DNA from: Komagataeibacter medellinensis NBRC 3288 | Lineage (GTDB): Bacteria > Pseudomonadota > Alphaproteobacteria > Acetobacterales > Acetobacteraceae | NCBI RefSeq assembly: GCF_000182745.2 | Contig: NC_016027.1 | Location: 623,001 to 687,000 of the forward strand | Reading direction: 5' to 3' | Length of the DNA stretch: 64,000 nucleotides | Shown here: positions 8,101 to 16,602 of the stretch, piece by piece | Layout of the letters: every line of letters starts with the position of its first letter | Numbering within the stretch: the first letter of the stretch is position 1 | Notes under the pieces: model-generated | Databases searched by the model: none | What the model saw: only the letters and a program-made list of their open reading frames with translations | What the model was told of the DNA's origin: nothing | Translations under genes and position numbers: made by a program

Positions 8101-9462
8101 ATGACACGTCCAGACAGACCATTTGGTACGGAATTCCGCGCTATCCTTGCCATAGCCGGGCCAATGGGCCTTTCGCAGTTCGCACAGATGCTGATGGGGC
8201 TGACCGATAACGTGCTGCTGGGTGGCATCGGGGCGCAGGCACTGGCGGTGGGCGGACTTGCCACGGGCACGTTCTTCACGCTCAACGCCATCCTTGCCGC
8301 CATGATCGAGGCCGGGGGCATCCTGCTGGCCCAGGCGCGCGGGCGGGAAGACCATGCCAGCCTGGGCGGTATCATGACCTCCATGCTGGTGGTGGCAGGC
8401 GTGCTGTGCGTGCCGGAACTGTTCTGCCTTTACCATGTGGACCGGCTGCTGGCATGGCTGGGTGAACCCATGGCCATCCGCGCGCCGGTTACGGATTTCG
8501 TGCATATCCTGATGTGGGCAGCCCCCCCCGCGCTGATGGGGCAGGGCATCCTGTCCACTGCCCTGCCGGTCATGGGCGCGCAGGGCATCCTCATGCGTGT
8601 CATGCCCTGCATCATGGTGGCCAACGGGATACTGAACGCAGCACTGATCCATGGCTGGCTCGGGCTGCCCGCACTGGGGCTGCACGGTTCGGCCATCGCA
8701 ACCGTGCTTACACTATGGTGCATGCCCATAGCCCTGCTCTGGCTTGCGGGGCGCAGGCCCGAACTGCGCCACGGCCTGTGCCCGCGCGCGCATGACTGGG
8801 GGCATACGCTGGCCCTGCTGCGCACCGGGCTACCCATGCTGGCAAGCGCCATGGCGGAGGTGACACTTTTCCAGACCAACAGCCTGGAAGCCGCGACCCT
8901 GGGCAGCAACGCGCTGGCCGCATTCCAGATCATGCTCGGGATCGGCATGCAGTCGTTCACGCTGTACATCGCGCTGGGACAGGCGTGCAACATACGTGTG
9001 GGTTACTGGACCGGGCAGGACAACCCCGCCATGATACGCCGTGCCGCAGGTGCCGGCATGGTGCTGGGCCTTGTATTGGGGGGGGCCGCAACCCTGCTGC
9101 TGGCGCTGGGTCGGCATGCCATCATCGGTTTTTACCTTGATACGGCGCTGCCCGAGAATGCACAGGCGATCCAGATCGCGCTGGGCGTGCTGCTGGTAGG
9201 CGCGGCCATACAGCTACCCGATGCCATACAGGCCATAGCCACCGGCGTGCTACGCGGGCAGGGGGATACCACCATTCCCATGGTGGTGGCTGTTGCCGGG
9301 TACTGGGGCATCGGCTTTCCAGCCGGGCTGTACCTGGCCTTTCATCATGGCACGGGGGCATGGGGGCTGTGGTGTGGCAATGGGATCGGGCTGGCATGCG
9401 TGTCCGTACTGCTATGCGCGCGCATCCTGTGGCGGCTGCGCAGGCGGCAGGCGGCGGGATAG
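8101..9462 (+). CDS. MATE family multidrug efflux transporter
   Basis: Inner-membrane antiporter of 453 residues, about twelve predicted transmembrane helices in two homologous halves. The N-terminal signature is AILAIAGPMGLSQFAQMLMG followed by LTDNVLLGGIGAQALA, typical of NorM-type MATE proteins. The second half contains GLPMLASAMAEVTLFQTN and IQLPDAIQAIATGVLRGQGD. Such proteins export cationic drugs, organic acids or metabolites using H+ or Na+; the substrate is not predictable. It is divergent from hsdS, 151 bp away, and stands alone on its strand. The start ATG at 8101 (MTRPDRPFG) is only weakly supported by upstream sequence but fits the family N-terminus. Confidence 0.9.
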   Translation: MTRPDRPFGTEFRAILAIAGPMGLSQFAQMLMGLTDNVLLGGIGAQALAVGGLATGTFFTLNAILAAMIEAGGILLAQARGREDHASLGGIMTSMLVVAGVLCVPELFCLYHVDRLLAWLGEPMAIRAPVTDFVHILMWAAPPALMGQGILSTALPVMGAQGILMRVMPCIMVANGILNAALIHGWLGLPALGLHGSAIATVLTLWCMPIALLWLAGRRPELRHGLCPRAHDWGHTLALLRTGLPMLASAMAEVTLFQTNSLEAATLGSNALAAFQIMLGIGMQSFTLYIALGQACNIRVGYWTGQDNPAMIRRAAGAGMVLGLVLGGAATLLLALGRHAIIGFYLDTALPENAQAIQIALGVLLVGAAIQLPDAIQAIATGVLRGQGDTTIPMVVAVAGYWGIGFPAGLYLAFHHGTGAWGLWCGNGIGLACVSVLLCARILWRLRRRQAAG

Positions 9463-9478
9463 GCAGACACCGCGCAGC

Positions 9479-9985
9479 CTACAGGCGCTTGTGCATTTCC
9501 TCACGGATGCTGTTGCACTTCTTGGTAAAGACACCCGCCTGCGAGGCGGTCATGAAATTGATCATGAATGCGCCGAGCAGCGAGCAGAAAGACAGGATAA
9601 TCAGCACCCGGCCCATGAGCGATATGGTGCCCCCGTAATGCTCGGCCGAATACCATAGAAGCCCCAGACTGAGCACCGCGCCAAATACGCCCAGCACGCC
9701 GGTGGAGCGGATGAGGGATTCTTCCTCGCGGATGAAGGTGGAGGATTCCTGCCACAGCATGAACAGCTTGCGGTCCATTTCCTGCACGGCAGCCGCGTAG
9801 TCCGCGGCATCGTCGGGGTGCTGGTGCTCGGTGCCGCCGCGATGCAGTTCAAGTTCCTGCCTGGCCTTGGAAAAGACACGCCGACGTTCCTTGATAGCGG
9901 GTAGGCTGATGTCGACAAAGCTGAGAATGGCGACATTCAATCCCGCCGAAAGCTGGATGACCGCCTGGAAATCACCCCAGATCAC
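9479..9985 (-). CDS. Uncharacterised membrane protein
   Basis: 168 residues, family not recognised. A mildly hydrophobic N-terminus (AVIQLSAGLNVAILSFVDIS) is followed by a charged, helical central region of about 70 residues. Two clear transmembrane segments come next (LGVFGAVLSLGLLWYS and VLIILSFCSLLGAFMINFM), then a basic tail (REEMHKRL). The layout suggests an integral protein with a coiled or helical cytoplasmic middle. It converges with the MATE gene (16 bp between stops). It is divergent from the superinfection-immunity-type gene at 10136 across a region holding an AT-rich palindrome. Coding looks real from the hydrophobicity pattern; function unknown. Confidence 0.6.
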   Translation of the reverse strand: MIWGDFQAVIQLSAGLNVAILSFVDISLPAIKERRRVFSKARQELELHRGGTEHQHPDDAADYAAAVQEMDRKLFMLWQESSTFIREEESLIRSTGVLGVFGAVLSLGLLWYSAEHYGGTISLMGRVLIILSFCSLLGAFMINFMTASQAGVFTKKCNSIREEMHKRL

Positions 9986-10110
9986 AGGTTGCCCCCCAAC
10001 ATGGGTCGATAAGACTGCGCACGGTAGAAAATCCTGATAGGTTGGCCATTTCCAGCATATGCAGGCCGCAAGCCGGAACCCAGCGCGCCATGTGCCCGCT
10101 CAGCACGCCT

Positions 10111-10127
10111 GTGTTAAGGATTAACAC
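10111..10127. promoter_or_regulatory. AT-rich 7-3-7 palindrome upstream of the immunity-type gene
   Basis: GTGTTAA-GGA-TTAACAC is a perfect inverted repeat ending 8 bp before the ATG of the gene at 10136. It could be an operator for an unidentified repressor or an RNA hairpin in the leader. Its composition stands out from the GC-rich surroundings. Confidence 0.4.
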
Positions 10128-10135
10128 GAAACGCC

Positions 10136-10462
10136 ATGAATATCCATGTTCCCACCACCTATGAGATTTACCGCGGCTGGCAGTCCGTGCAGGGCAGCGG
10201 GCTTGAAATCGGCACAGCACTCCTGCTGGGGCTGAGCATGGCGTTCATGCTTGGCCTGCTTGCCTTCCTGCTGCCCATCTTTATTGCCTGTCAGCGCGGG
10301 GTGCACAACGCGGCGGTGGTGGCGGTAGTGAACTGCACGTTGGGCATGACCGGTATCGGCTGGGTCGTTGCCCTGGTCATGGCCTGCGTCATGGAAACCG
10401 ACGCCCGTCGGCATGCTCGCCTGCGCCGGGCGGAACAGGCGACATTTCTGACCGTGCCCTGA
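10136..10462 (+). CDS. Superinfection immunity-type small membrane protein
   Basis: 108 residues with two transmembrane segments (TALLLGLSMAFMLGLLAFLLPIF in part, and TLGMTGIGWVVALVMAC). These flank a short polar loop containing ARG-type and asparagine residues (ACQRGVHNAAVVAVVNC). This is the core pattern of the superinfection-immunity (Imm) family first described in phage T4, also widespread in bacterial chromosomes. In phage the protein blocks DNA entry of related phages; a role here is only inferred from family. A charged C-terminal tail (METDARRHARLRRAEQ) is cytoplasmic. ATG at 10136 is chosen because the conserved region follows it directly. The upstream palindrome may control it. Confidence 0.65.
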   Translation: MNIHVPTTYEIYRGWQSVQGSGLEIGTALLLGLSMAFMLGLLAFLLPIFIACQRGVHNAAVVAVVNCTLGMTGIGWVVALVMACVMETDARRHARLRRAEQATFLTVP

Positions 10463-10498
10463 AAGGGAGGGTCCAGACAACACCCTGATAAAAAAAGA

Positions 10499-10580
10499 AT
10501 AAAAGTGTCTATATGTCGCCTTTTTTTTCAAAAAGGTGATGTTCTTTTAAGCTTTTTGAAAAAAGCTTCACCAAAAACTT
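10499..10580 (-). repeat. Dispersed palindromic repeat, copy A
   Basis: Read on the minus strand it starts AAGTTTTTGGTGAAGC, contains TTTTTTCAAAAAGCTT, and continues into a second T/A-rich arm before GGCGACAT. It shares this order with copies at 36766 and 62536. Internal inverted arms would fold into one or two hairpins. It lies between the immunity-type gene and serA, at the 3' side of both, and could double as a terminator. Confidence 0.65.
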
Positions 10581-10662
10581 CCGTTTTTTAAGAACGGATA
10601 TGAAAACAGGGACACACCCTGCGGCATGCCCCCGTTCATGAACAATGCGAAGAGCGCGTTAC

Positions 10663-11928
10663 TTACTGCTGCTTGTAAAGCAGGCGGGCACGCAGCGTGC
10701 CCTTGAGTGCCCGCAGGCTATCAAGAATGCGGTTGTCCTTTTCCACATCGCGGCCGGTATCGGCCTCGACCACCACATAACCCAGTTCCCCCGCCGTCTG
10801 CAGGTACTGCGCGGTCACGTTGCAGGCTTCGGAGGAAAAGATCTCATTGATCTTCAGCATGATGCCCGGCACGTTGTGGTGCACATGCATAAAACGCGTG
10901 CCATGCGGGTTTTCAGGCAGTTGCACGGTCGGAAAATTGACTGCGCCCAACGTGGAGCCAATATCGGAATATTCCACCAGCTTGCGCGCCACTTCCACGC
11001 CAATGCGCTCCTGCGCTTCTGCCGTGGAACCGCCGATATGCGGCGTCAGGATTACGTTGTCCAGGCCGCGCAGCGGGGTTTCCAGTGCTTCGCCCGCCTG
11101 CTTGGGTTCCTTGGGGAACACGTCGATCGCAGCGCCAAGCAGGTGACCATCCTTCAGGGCGGCGGCCAGCGCATCGAGGTCAACCACATTGCCGCGCGCG
11201 TTGTTGATGAGGAAGGAACCCTTCTTCATTGCGCGGATCTGGGCCTCGCCAATCATGCCTGCGGTCTCGGGGGTCTGGGGTACGTGCAGACTGACGACAT
11301 CGCTCTGGGCCAGCAGGTGCTCCAGCGTATCGACCGGGGAGGCGTTGCCATGCACCAGCTTATCAATCACGTCATAGTAGAACACGCGCATGCCAAAGGC
11401 TTCGGCCAGCACGGAAAGCTGCGAGCCGATGGAGCCATAGCCCACGATGCCCAGCGTCTTGCCGCGCACTTCCCAGCTGTTGGTGGCGGATTTTTTCCAG
11501 ATGCCGGCATTGCATTCTTCCGACTTGGGGAAGATACGGCGCATCAGCATCACGATCTCGCCCATCACCAGTTCGGCAACGGAGCGGGTGTTGCTGTACG
11601 GTGCGTTGAAGACCGGGATACCGGCTTCACGTGCGGCACCCAGGTCCACCTGGTTGGTGCCGATGCAGAAGCAGCCGATGGCGATCAGGCGGTCCGCCTT
11701 TTCAATCACCTCACGCGTAAGCTGTGTGCGTGAACGGATACCAACAATGTGCACGCCTTCAAGCGCCTTTTCCAGCGCTTCGCCCTCCAGGGCGGTCTTC
11801 AGGCGGGTTACGTTTTCGTACCCGTTATCCTTCAGCAGGTTGATGGCACTGTCATGTATGCCCTCAAGCAGCAGGATGCGGATCTTGTCCTTGGGAAGGG
11901 AAAGGTGGCCGTTTGGTTGGCTGGTCAT
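10663..11928 (-). CDS. serA: D-3-phosphoglycerate dehydrogenase (ACT-domain type)
   Basis: Catalyses the first step of serine synthesis, oxidising 3-phosphoglycerate with NAD+. It is 421 residues, similar to the E. coli-type enzyme. The N-terminal half of the substrate domain contains GIRSRTQLT and NAPYSNTRSVAELV. The Rossmann domain has GIVGYGSIGSQL (160-171), and the catalytic histidine region is TPHIGGST. A C-terminal ACT domain (about residue 345 on, HVHHNVPGIMLKINEIF) is the likely serine-feedback site. ATG at 11928 (MTSQPNGHLS) is used. A 12-bp palindrome GTACActTGTAC lies 20 bp upstream. Downstream is repeat copy A. Confidence 0.95.
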   Translation of the reverse strand: MTSQPNGHLSLPKDKIRILLLEGIHDSAINLLKDNGYENVTRLKTALEGEALEKALEGVHIVGIRSRTQLTREVIEKADRLIAIGCFCIGTNQVDLGAAREAGIPVFNAPYSNTRSVAELVMGEIVMLMRRIFPKSEECNAGIWKKSATNSWEVRGKTLGIVGYGSIGSQLSVLAEAFGMRVFYYDVIDKLVHGNASPVDTLEHLLAQSDVVSLHVPQTPETAGMIGEAQIRAMKKGSFLINNARGNVVDLDALAAALKDGHLLGAAIDVFPKEPKQAGEALETPLRGLDNVILTPHIGGSTAEAQERIGVEVARKLVEYSDIGSTLGAVNFPTVQLPENPHGTRFMHVHHNVPGIMLKINEIFSSEACNVTAQYLQTAGELGYVVVEADTGRDVEKDNRILDSLRALKGTLRARLLYKQQ

Positions 11929-11947
11929 GTCACGTGCTCCCGCGCTG

Positions 11948-11959
11948 GTACACTTGTAC
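11948..11959. promoter_or_regulatory. Short palindrome upstream of serA
   Basis: GTACA-CT-TGTAC forms a perfect 5-2-5 inverted repeat about 20 bp upstream of the serA start. It may be an operator half-site pair, but it is short enough to occur by chance. Confidence 0.2.
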
Positions 11960-12027
11960 GGTGGGTCGTCCCTATCCGATTGGCCGCCCGCCCGCTAGGG
12001 GGAAAGATGCAGATTGCCGCACCGCGC

Positions 12028-12837
12028 CTATATGGCGGGCATGGACAGCAGGGCCGTAACGGAGGGCAGCAGGCAGCCATCACCCACTGCCAGCACCGTG
12101 CCATCACCATCGGCGCGCAGGGGACGGCCCGACCAGTCGGTCATACGCCCGCCAGCCCCTTCCACGATCGGCACAAGGGCGGCCCAGTCCCATATCTTCA
12201 TGGTACATTCGGCAATGATGTCGATCTGCCCCAGCGCCAGCAGGCCATAGGCGTAGCAGTCTCCCCCCCAGCTCGTACGCTTTACCGCGCGCGCCAAAGA
12301 CTCAAAGCCGGGTCGGTGCGGCGCATCAAGTATTTCCGGTGCCGTGCAGGACAGTTCGGCCGCTGCCACGTGCGCGCAAGTCCGTGTGGCAGGCGTGCCG
12401 GGCAGGGTGGACAGGTAGCGCGTGGGCGCGCCACGCAGGCCGACCCACCGCTCGCCCGTGACCGGCTGGTCAATCAGACCCAGAAGCGGCACATCGTTGT
12501 GCAGCAGGGCGATCAGCGTGCCGAAGGTGGGCCTGCCGGTAATGAAGGCGCGCGTGCCGTCAATCGGGTCGATTACCCAGCGATAAGGACTGTCGGCGCC
12601 CTCCAGCCCGAATTCCTCTCCCATCAGGCCAAAACCGGGCAAGCGTTCGGACAGGACGGCCCGAATCGTACGCTCGGCCGTGCGGTCGGCCATGGTGACG
12701 GGGCTGGCATCACCCTTGTCATCCGCGCGCACGCCCCGACGGAAGAAGGGCAGCACGACACTGCGCGCCACATCGGCTGCGGCCATGGCGGCCTCAAGCA
12801 CCGCATCACGCGGGAAATCGGGGGGAAGGGCGGTCAT
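12028..12837 (-). CDS. hisN: Histidinol-phosphatase, inositol-monophosphatase family
   Basis: Likely removes phosphate from L-histidinol phosphate in histidine synthesis. The HisN type belongs to the Mg2+-dependent inositol monophosphatase family. It is 269 residues with metal-site motifs GEEFG (73-77), WVIDPIDGTRAFITG (87-101) and the C-terminal IWDWAALVPIVEGAGG. The distinction from inositol-1-monophosphatase rests on overall similarity to alphaproteobacterial HisN and is less certain than the fold. The start overlaps the stop of the upstream cytochrome c gene in a TAATG arrangement, so the two are translated together. Confidence 0.85.
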   Translation of the reverse strand: MTALPPDFPRDAVLEAAMAAADVARSVVLPFFRRGVRADDKGDASPVTMADRTAERTIRAVLSERLPGFGLMGEEFGLEGADSPYRWVIDPIDGTRAFITGRPTFGTLIALLHNDVPLLGLIDQPVTGERWVGLRGAPTRYLSTLPGTPATRTCAHVAAAELSCTAPEILDAPHRPGFESLARAVKRTSWGGDCYAYGLLALGQIDIIAECTMKIWDWAALVPIVEGAGGRMTDWSGRPLRADGDGTVLAVGDGCLLPSVTALLSMPAI

Positions 12838-13340
12838 TACGGCGTCTCCGGCTGTAGGCTGCGCAGATAGGCGATGACATCAGCCCGATCGGTATCGGAT
12901 GCAATGCCGGGAAAGGACATCTTGGTGCCGGGCGCGTAATCCGCCGGCCCCTTCAACCAGTTGGACAGCGTGGTACTGGTCCACGTCTCGTCCTTGTGCG
13001 CCCTGAGCGCATCCGAGAAATCATAGCCCGGTATGTCGCCTATATGCGTGCCCGTCACGCCAAACAGGTTCGGCCCGATGATGGAGGGGCCACCGGGGGC
13101 CAGGCTATGGCACATCGCGCATTGCCGTTCGGCAATGGCACGGCCTTTGTCCACGCTAGCCTTGGCCACCAGGTCATCAATGGAAGCGCCCGATGGGGCG
13201 ACAGGGTGGGGTATGGCAACACCCGGCCGGGCAGGCAGGGGTTCGGGCACCGCCGTATGGGCGATCCCCCAGCCCGCACCCACCGCCAATGCCGCGATGA
13301 GGCAGGCCACCCCGATCTGGTTGAGCTTTACGCTATCCAT
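12837..13340 (-). CDS. Membrane-anchored c-type cytochrome (CycM-like)
   Basis: 167 residues. An uncleaved signal-anchor (IGVACLIAALAVGAGWGIAH, about 8-27) is followed by a proline-rich linker. A class I cytochrome c domain comes next, with haem-binding CAMCH (C74, C77, H78) and a likely axial methionine in PGTKMSFPG. The IGPNLFGV and YDFSDAL segments resemble mitochondrial-type/CycM cytochromes. It would carry electrons at the outer face of the inner membrane, between bc-type and terminal oxidases. It is co-transcribed with hisN (TAATG overlap) and divergent from kdsB/pheA. Confidence 0.9.
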   Translation of the reverse strand: MDSVKLNQIGVACLIAALAVGAGWGIAHTAVPEPLPARPGVAIPHPVAPSGASIDDLVAKASVDKGRAIAERQCAMCHSLAPGGPSIIGPNLFGVTGTHIGDIPGYDFSDALRAHKDETWTSTTLSNWLKGPADYAPGTKMSFPGIASDTDRADVIAYLRSLQPETP

Positions 13341-13484
13341 GGAACGCTGCCCCTTGTTTGCCGTGGTTGCATGAAAACCGCTCCTTACCTAGACTGCCGC
13401 GCGACCTGTGTGAAGCATGCAGGGCGCGCGACGGCGGCGGCCCTGCCACCGCGACAGATTATGGATGGCCCAGACCCAGATCCC

Positions 13485-14228
13485 ATGAACCCCATTGTTC
13501 TGATTCCCGCCCGCATGGCCTCGACCCGCCTGCCGGGCAAACCCCTTGCCGACATTGCCGGCCGTCCCATGATCGTGCATGTGCTGCAACGCGCACAGGC
13601 GGCCGCAATCGGCCCCGTGGCCGTTGCCACAGCAGAGGCCGAAATTGCCGAAGTCGTGGAACGCGCGGGCGGCACCGCCATACTGACCGATGCCAGCCTG
13701 CCATCGGGTTCCGACAGGATCTGGCAGGCCCTGTGTCGACTGGATCCGGCGGGAAAGCATGACACCATCATCAACCTGCAGGGTGACCTGCCGGGAGTGG
13801 AGCCTGCGTGCCTGCGTGCCGTGCTGCGCCCGCTGGCCGATGGCACGACCGATATCGCAACCCTTGTCGCCCCGGTGCGCGACAGGGCAGAAGCCGAAGC
13901 GCCATCGGTGGTCAAGGTTGCATGCAGCCTTGCAGCCGAAGGGGATAATGACGTGACACGCGCGCTGTATTTCTCCCGCCTGCCCATACCATGGGGGCAG
14001 GGGCCGCTGTGGCATCATGTGGGCATTTATGCCTATCGCCGCGCGGCACTGGCCCGTTTTGTCAGCCTGCCCGAAAGCGGGCTGGAAAAGCGCGAGAAGC
14101 TGGAGCAGCTGCGTGCGCTGGAAGCCGGCATGACCATAGGCTGCGCGCGCATCGAGACCGCCCCTTTTGGCGTAGATACGCCCGCTGACCTTGAGCGCGC
14201 ACGCATGGCGATGGGAACAATGGCATGA
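13485..14228 (+). CDS. kdsB: 3-deoxy-manno-octulosonate cytidylyltransferase
   Basis: Activates Kdo as CMP-Kdo for lipopolysaccharide inner core. It is 247 residues with the nucleotidyltransferase signature IVLIPARMASTRLPGKPLAD at residues 3-22. It also has DRIWQAL and NLQGDLPGVEP, plus HHVGIYAYRRAAL and LEKREKLEQLRALE, all characteristic of KdsB. The frame is open far upstream, but similarity starts at ATG 13485 (MNPIVLIPAR); ATG 13461 would add eight residues. Neither has a strong ribosome-binding site. The stop overlaps pheA by 4 bp (ATGA), so the pair forms an operon, divergent from the cytochrome c gene. Confidence 0.93.
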   Translation: MNPIVLIPARMASTRLPGKPLADIAGRPMIVHVLQRAQAAAIGPVAVATAEAEIAEVVERAGGTAILTDASLPSGSDRIWQALCRLDPAGKHDTIINLQGDLPGVEPACLRAVLRPLADGTTDIATLVAPVRDRAEAEAPSVVKVACSLAAEGDNDVTRALYFSRLPIPWGQGPLWHHVGIYAYRRAALARFVSLPESGLEKREKLEQLRALEAGMTIGCARIETAPFGVDTPADLERARMAMGTMA

Positions 14229-15070
14229 GCGCCCAGGGCATCATAGCCTTCCAGGGCCGTCCGGGCGCCTATTCGGACCTGGCATGCCGCACCGCGCGAC
14301 CGGGCTGGACCACCCTACCATGCCAGACCTTTGCGCAGGCCATAGGTGCCGTGCATGATGGCCTGGCCGACGAAGCCATGCTGGCATGCGAAAACAGCCT
14401 GGCAGGCCGGGTGCCCGATATCCATGCCCTGCTGCCGCAGGCGGGGCTGTTCATTGTGGGGGAACATTTCCAGCGCGTGGAACACTGCCTGATGGGCATA
14501 CCGGGCAGCACGCTGGCTGATGCCAGGCGGGTACATACCCACCCGGTGGCCATGGCACAGATACGCGACGTGATTGGCGAACTGGGGCTGGAACCCGTAG
14601 TGGAATTCGATACCGCAGGGGCGGCCGAAATGGTGCGCGGATGGGGGCGCAGGGAAGATGTGGCCGTAGCATCCGCTCTTGCGGCCGAGTTGAACGGGCT
14701 GGAAATCCTGCGTCGCAATGTGGAAGATGCTTCCCATAACACCACGCGCTTCTATATCGCCTCACGCAGGCCCGCAATGTTGCCACCGGCAGGGCCGGGC
14801 TACATGACCACACTGCTTTTCCGCCTCAACAACCATGCCGGCGCGCTGTACAAGGCGCTGGGCGGCTTTGCCACCACGGGCGTGAACATGACGCGGCTGG
14901 AAAGCTACATGCTGGAAGGCTCCTTCTCCGCCACGCAGTTCCTGCTGGATGTGGAAGGGCACCCTGAAGCTCCCCCGCTGGCACAAGCCCTGCGGGAACT
15001 CTCCTTCTTTGTACAGCAGCAGGAGATCCTGGGCGTCTATCATGCCTCTCCCTTCCGTCGCCAGACATGA
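14225..15070 (+). CDS. pheA: Prephenate dehydratase
   Basis: Converts prephenate to phenylpyruvate in phenylalanine synthesis. It is 281 residues, the monofunctional form without a chorismate mutase domain. The dehydratase domain shows IIAFQGRPGAYSDLA, ENSLAGRVPDIHALL and DASHNTTRFYIASR. In the last segment the TRF threonine is catalytic in the family. A C-terminal ACT domain begins near residue 198 (TTLLFRLNNHAGALYKALGG). It carries LESYMLEG where the phenylalanine-binding ESRP motif is usual, so feedback behaviour may differ. Translationally coupled to kdsB. Confidence 0.93.
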   Translation: MSAQGIIAFQGRPGAYSDLACRTARPGWTTLPCQTFAQAIGAVHDGLADEAMLACENSLAGRVPDIHALLPQAGLFIVGEHFQRVEHCLMGIPGSTLADARRVHTHPVAMAQIRDVIGELGLEPVVEFDTAGAAEMVRGWGRREDVAVASALAAELNGLEILRRNVEDASHNTTRFYIASRRPAMLPPAGPGYMTTLLFRLNNHAGALYKALGGFATTGVNMTRLESYMLEGSFSATQFLLDVEGHPEAPPLAQALRELSFFVQQQEILGVYHASPFRRQT

Positions 15071-15100
15071 GTGCCGGGTGCCACAGACTGTCAGCATGTT

Positions 15101-15130
15101 TTGCCCCCCACGGGGTATTGCCTGTATAGT
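15101..15130 (+). promoter_or_regulatory. Candidate sigma70-type promoter for dapA
   Basis: TTGCCC (15101-15106) and TATAGT (15125-15130) are separated by 18 bp, about 95 bp upstream of the dapA start. The -10 matches 5 of 6 consensus bases. The -35 matches the TTG core. Confidence 0.4.
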
Positions 15131-15224
15131 GCGTGCAGCGCACAGGGCAGCCAGATCATACCGCGCAGGCGCCCGCCCGGTGGCGCCCGCATAGCCGAGA
15201 CACAGGATCCAGGTGGAAACAACC

Positions 15225-16103
15225 ATGTTCAAGGGTTCCATTACCGCCCTTCTTACCCCCATGAATAAGGATGGATCGCTGGATCTGCCCTCCATGGGCC
15301 GCTTCATCGACTGGCAGATCCAGCAGGGTACCGCTGCCGTGGTGCCGGTCGGTACCACGGGCGAGAGCCCGACGCTTACGCATGATGAACACGCAAAGGT
15401 CGTCGAGTTCACCATCAAATCCGCAGCCGGAAGGGTACCGGTCATCGCGGGTGCCGGCTCCAACAGCACGGCCGAGGCCGTGGCCCTGGCCCAGCAGGCC
15501 GAGCGCGCAGGCGCTTCCGCCGTGCTTGTGGTCACGCCTTATTATAACAAGCCGACACAGGAAGGGGTGTACCGCCATTTCATGGCCATTGCGGATGCGA
15601 TCAGCATTCCCATCATCCTGTACAATATTCCCGGGCGTTCGATCATCGACATATCAGTCGAGACGATGGCCCGTCTGGCCCAGCATCCCAACATCATTGG
15701 GGTAAAGGATTCCACCACTAACCTCATGCGCCCACTGCAGGTTCGCCGGGCAGTGAAAAAGCCGTTCAACCAGATCTCGGGCGAGGACGGGACAGCCGTA
15801 TCCTTCCTGGCCGCTGGCGGCGATGGCTGCATCAGCGTAACCGCCAATGTCGCACCCGCCCTGTGCGCACAGGCGCAGCAGAGTTGGGTAGATGGCAACG
15901 TGATGAACGCCATGGAACTGCAGGACCGTCTGTTGCCGCTGCATGATGCCCTATTTTGTGAAAGCAACCCCGTACCCGTAAAATTCGCAGCCAGCGTGCT
16001 GGGCCTGATGGGCGAGACCTGCCGCCTGCCGCTTGCCCCCCTGAGCGACGCGGGCCGCACGCAGGTCAAGGCAGCACTCGATGCCGTCGGGCTGCTAGGT
16101 TAG
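15225..16103 (+). CDS. dapA: 4-hydroxy-tetrahydrodipicolinate synthase
   Basis: Condenses pyruvate with aspartate semialdehyde, the first committed step to diaminopimelate and lysine. It is 292 residues, normal for DapA. TIM-barrel signatures include GSITALLTPMN, PVGTTGESPTL (pyruvate-binding threonines) and TPYYNKPTQEG (catalytic tyrosine). They also include YNIPGRS and the Schiff-base lysine in IGVKDST. ATG 15225 (MFKGSIT) is preceded by AGGTGG at good spacing, so the GTG four codons upstream is rejected. smpB follows 4 bp after the stop, suggesting co-transcription. Confidence 0.95.
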   Translation: MFKGSITALLTPMNKDGSLDLPSMGRFIDWQIQQGTAAVVPVGTTGESPTLTHDEHAKVVEFTIKSAAGRVPVIAGAGSNSTAEAVALAQQAERAGASAVLVVTPYYNKPTQEGVYRHFMAIADAISIPIILYNIPGRSIIDISVETMARLAQHPNIIGVKDSTTNLMRPLQVRRAVKKPFNQISGEDGTAVSFLAAGGDGCISVTANVAPALCAQAQQSWVDGNVMNAMELQDRLLPLHDALFCESNPVPVKFAASVLGLMGETCRLPLAPLSDAGRTQVKAALDAVGLLG

Positions 16104-16107
16104 GCAC

Positions 16108-16602
16108 ATGGCAGCCAAGAGCAAGGGCAGCGGCATGATCTCCACCGGGATTGCCGCCCAGAACCGCAAAGGGCGCTTCAACTACACCATTGTCGAGACA
16201 GTGGAAGCGGGGCTTGTGCTGAAGGGGCCCGAGGTCAAGAGCCTGCGCATGGGCCGCGCCACCATAAACGAAGCCTATGCCGGGGAACGTAATGGTGAAA
16301 TCTGGCTGATTAACAGCTACATTCCTGAATATCAGGGCGGTGTGCTGTCGCGTTTTGAACCCCGCGCCCCACGCAAACTGCTGCTGCACAAGAAGCAGGT
16401 AGACAAACTGCTAGGCGAGACCGCACGCAACGGCGTAACCCTTGTCCCGCTGGATATCCACTTCAACAGTCGCGGGCTTGCCAAGCTGACACTCGGCGTG
16501 GGTGAAGGCCGCAAAAAGGCCGACAAGCGTCAGGCTATTGCTGATCGTGACTGGGCACGCGACAAAGCCCGCCTGATCCGTAACAAGGGGCGCGATGACT
16601 AG
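16108..16602 (+). CDS. smpB: SsrA-binding protein
   Basis: Binds tmRNA and delivers it to stalled ribosomes for trans-translation. It is 164 residues with the OB-fold core NRKGRFNYTIVETVEAGLVL, GPEVKSLRMGRATINEAYA and RKLLLHKKQVDKLLG. The basic C-terminal tail (RKKADKRQAIADRDWARDK) becomes helical on the ribosome. It follows dapA by 4 bp. The tmRNA gene itself is not in this window. Confidence 0.95.
   Translation: MAAKSKGSGMISTGIAAQNRKGRFNYTIVETVEAGLVLKGPEVKSLRMGRATINEAYAGERNGEIWLINSYIPEYQGGVLSRFEPRAPRKLLLHKKQVDKLLGETARNGVTLVPLDIHFNSRGLAKLTLGVGEGRKKADKRQAIADRDWARDKARLIRNKGRDD

Noticed and set aside
12996-13484. Long N-terminal extension of kdsB
   Set aside because: It is antisense to the cytochrome c gene; KdsB similarity starts at MNPIVLIPAR.
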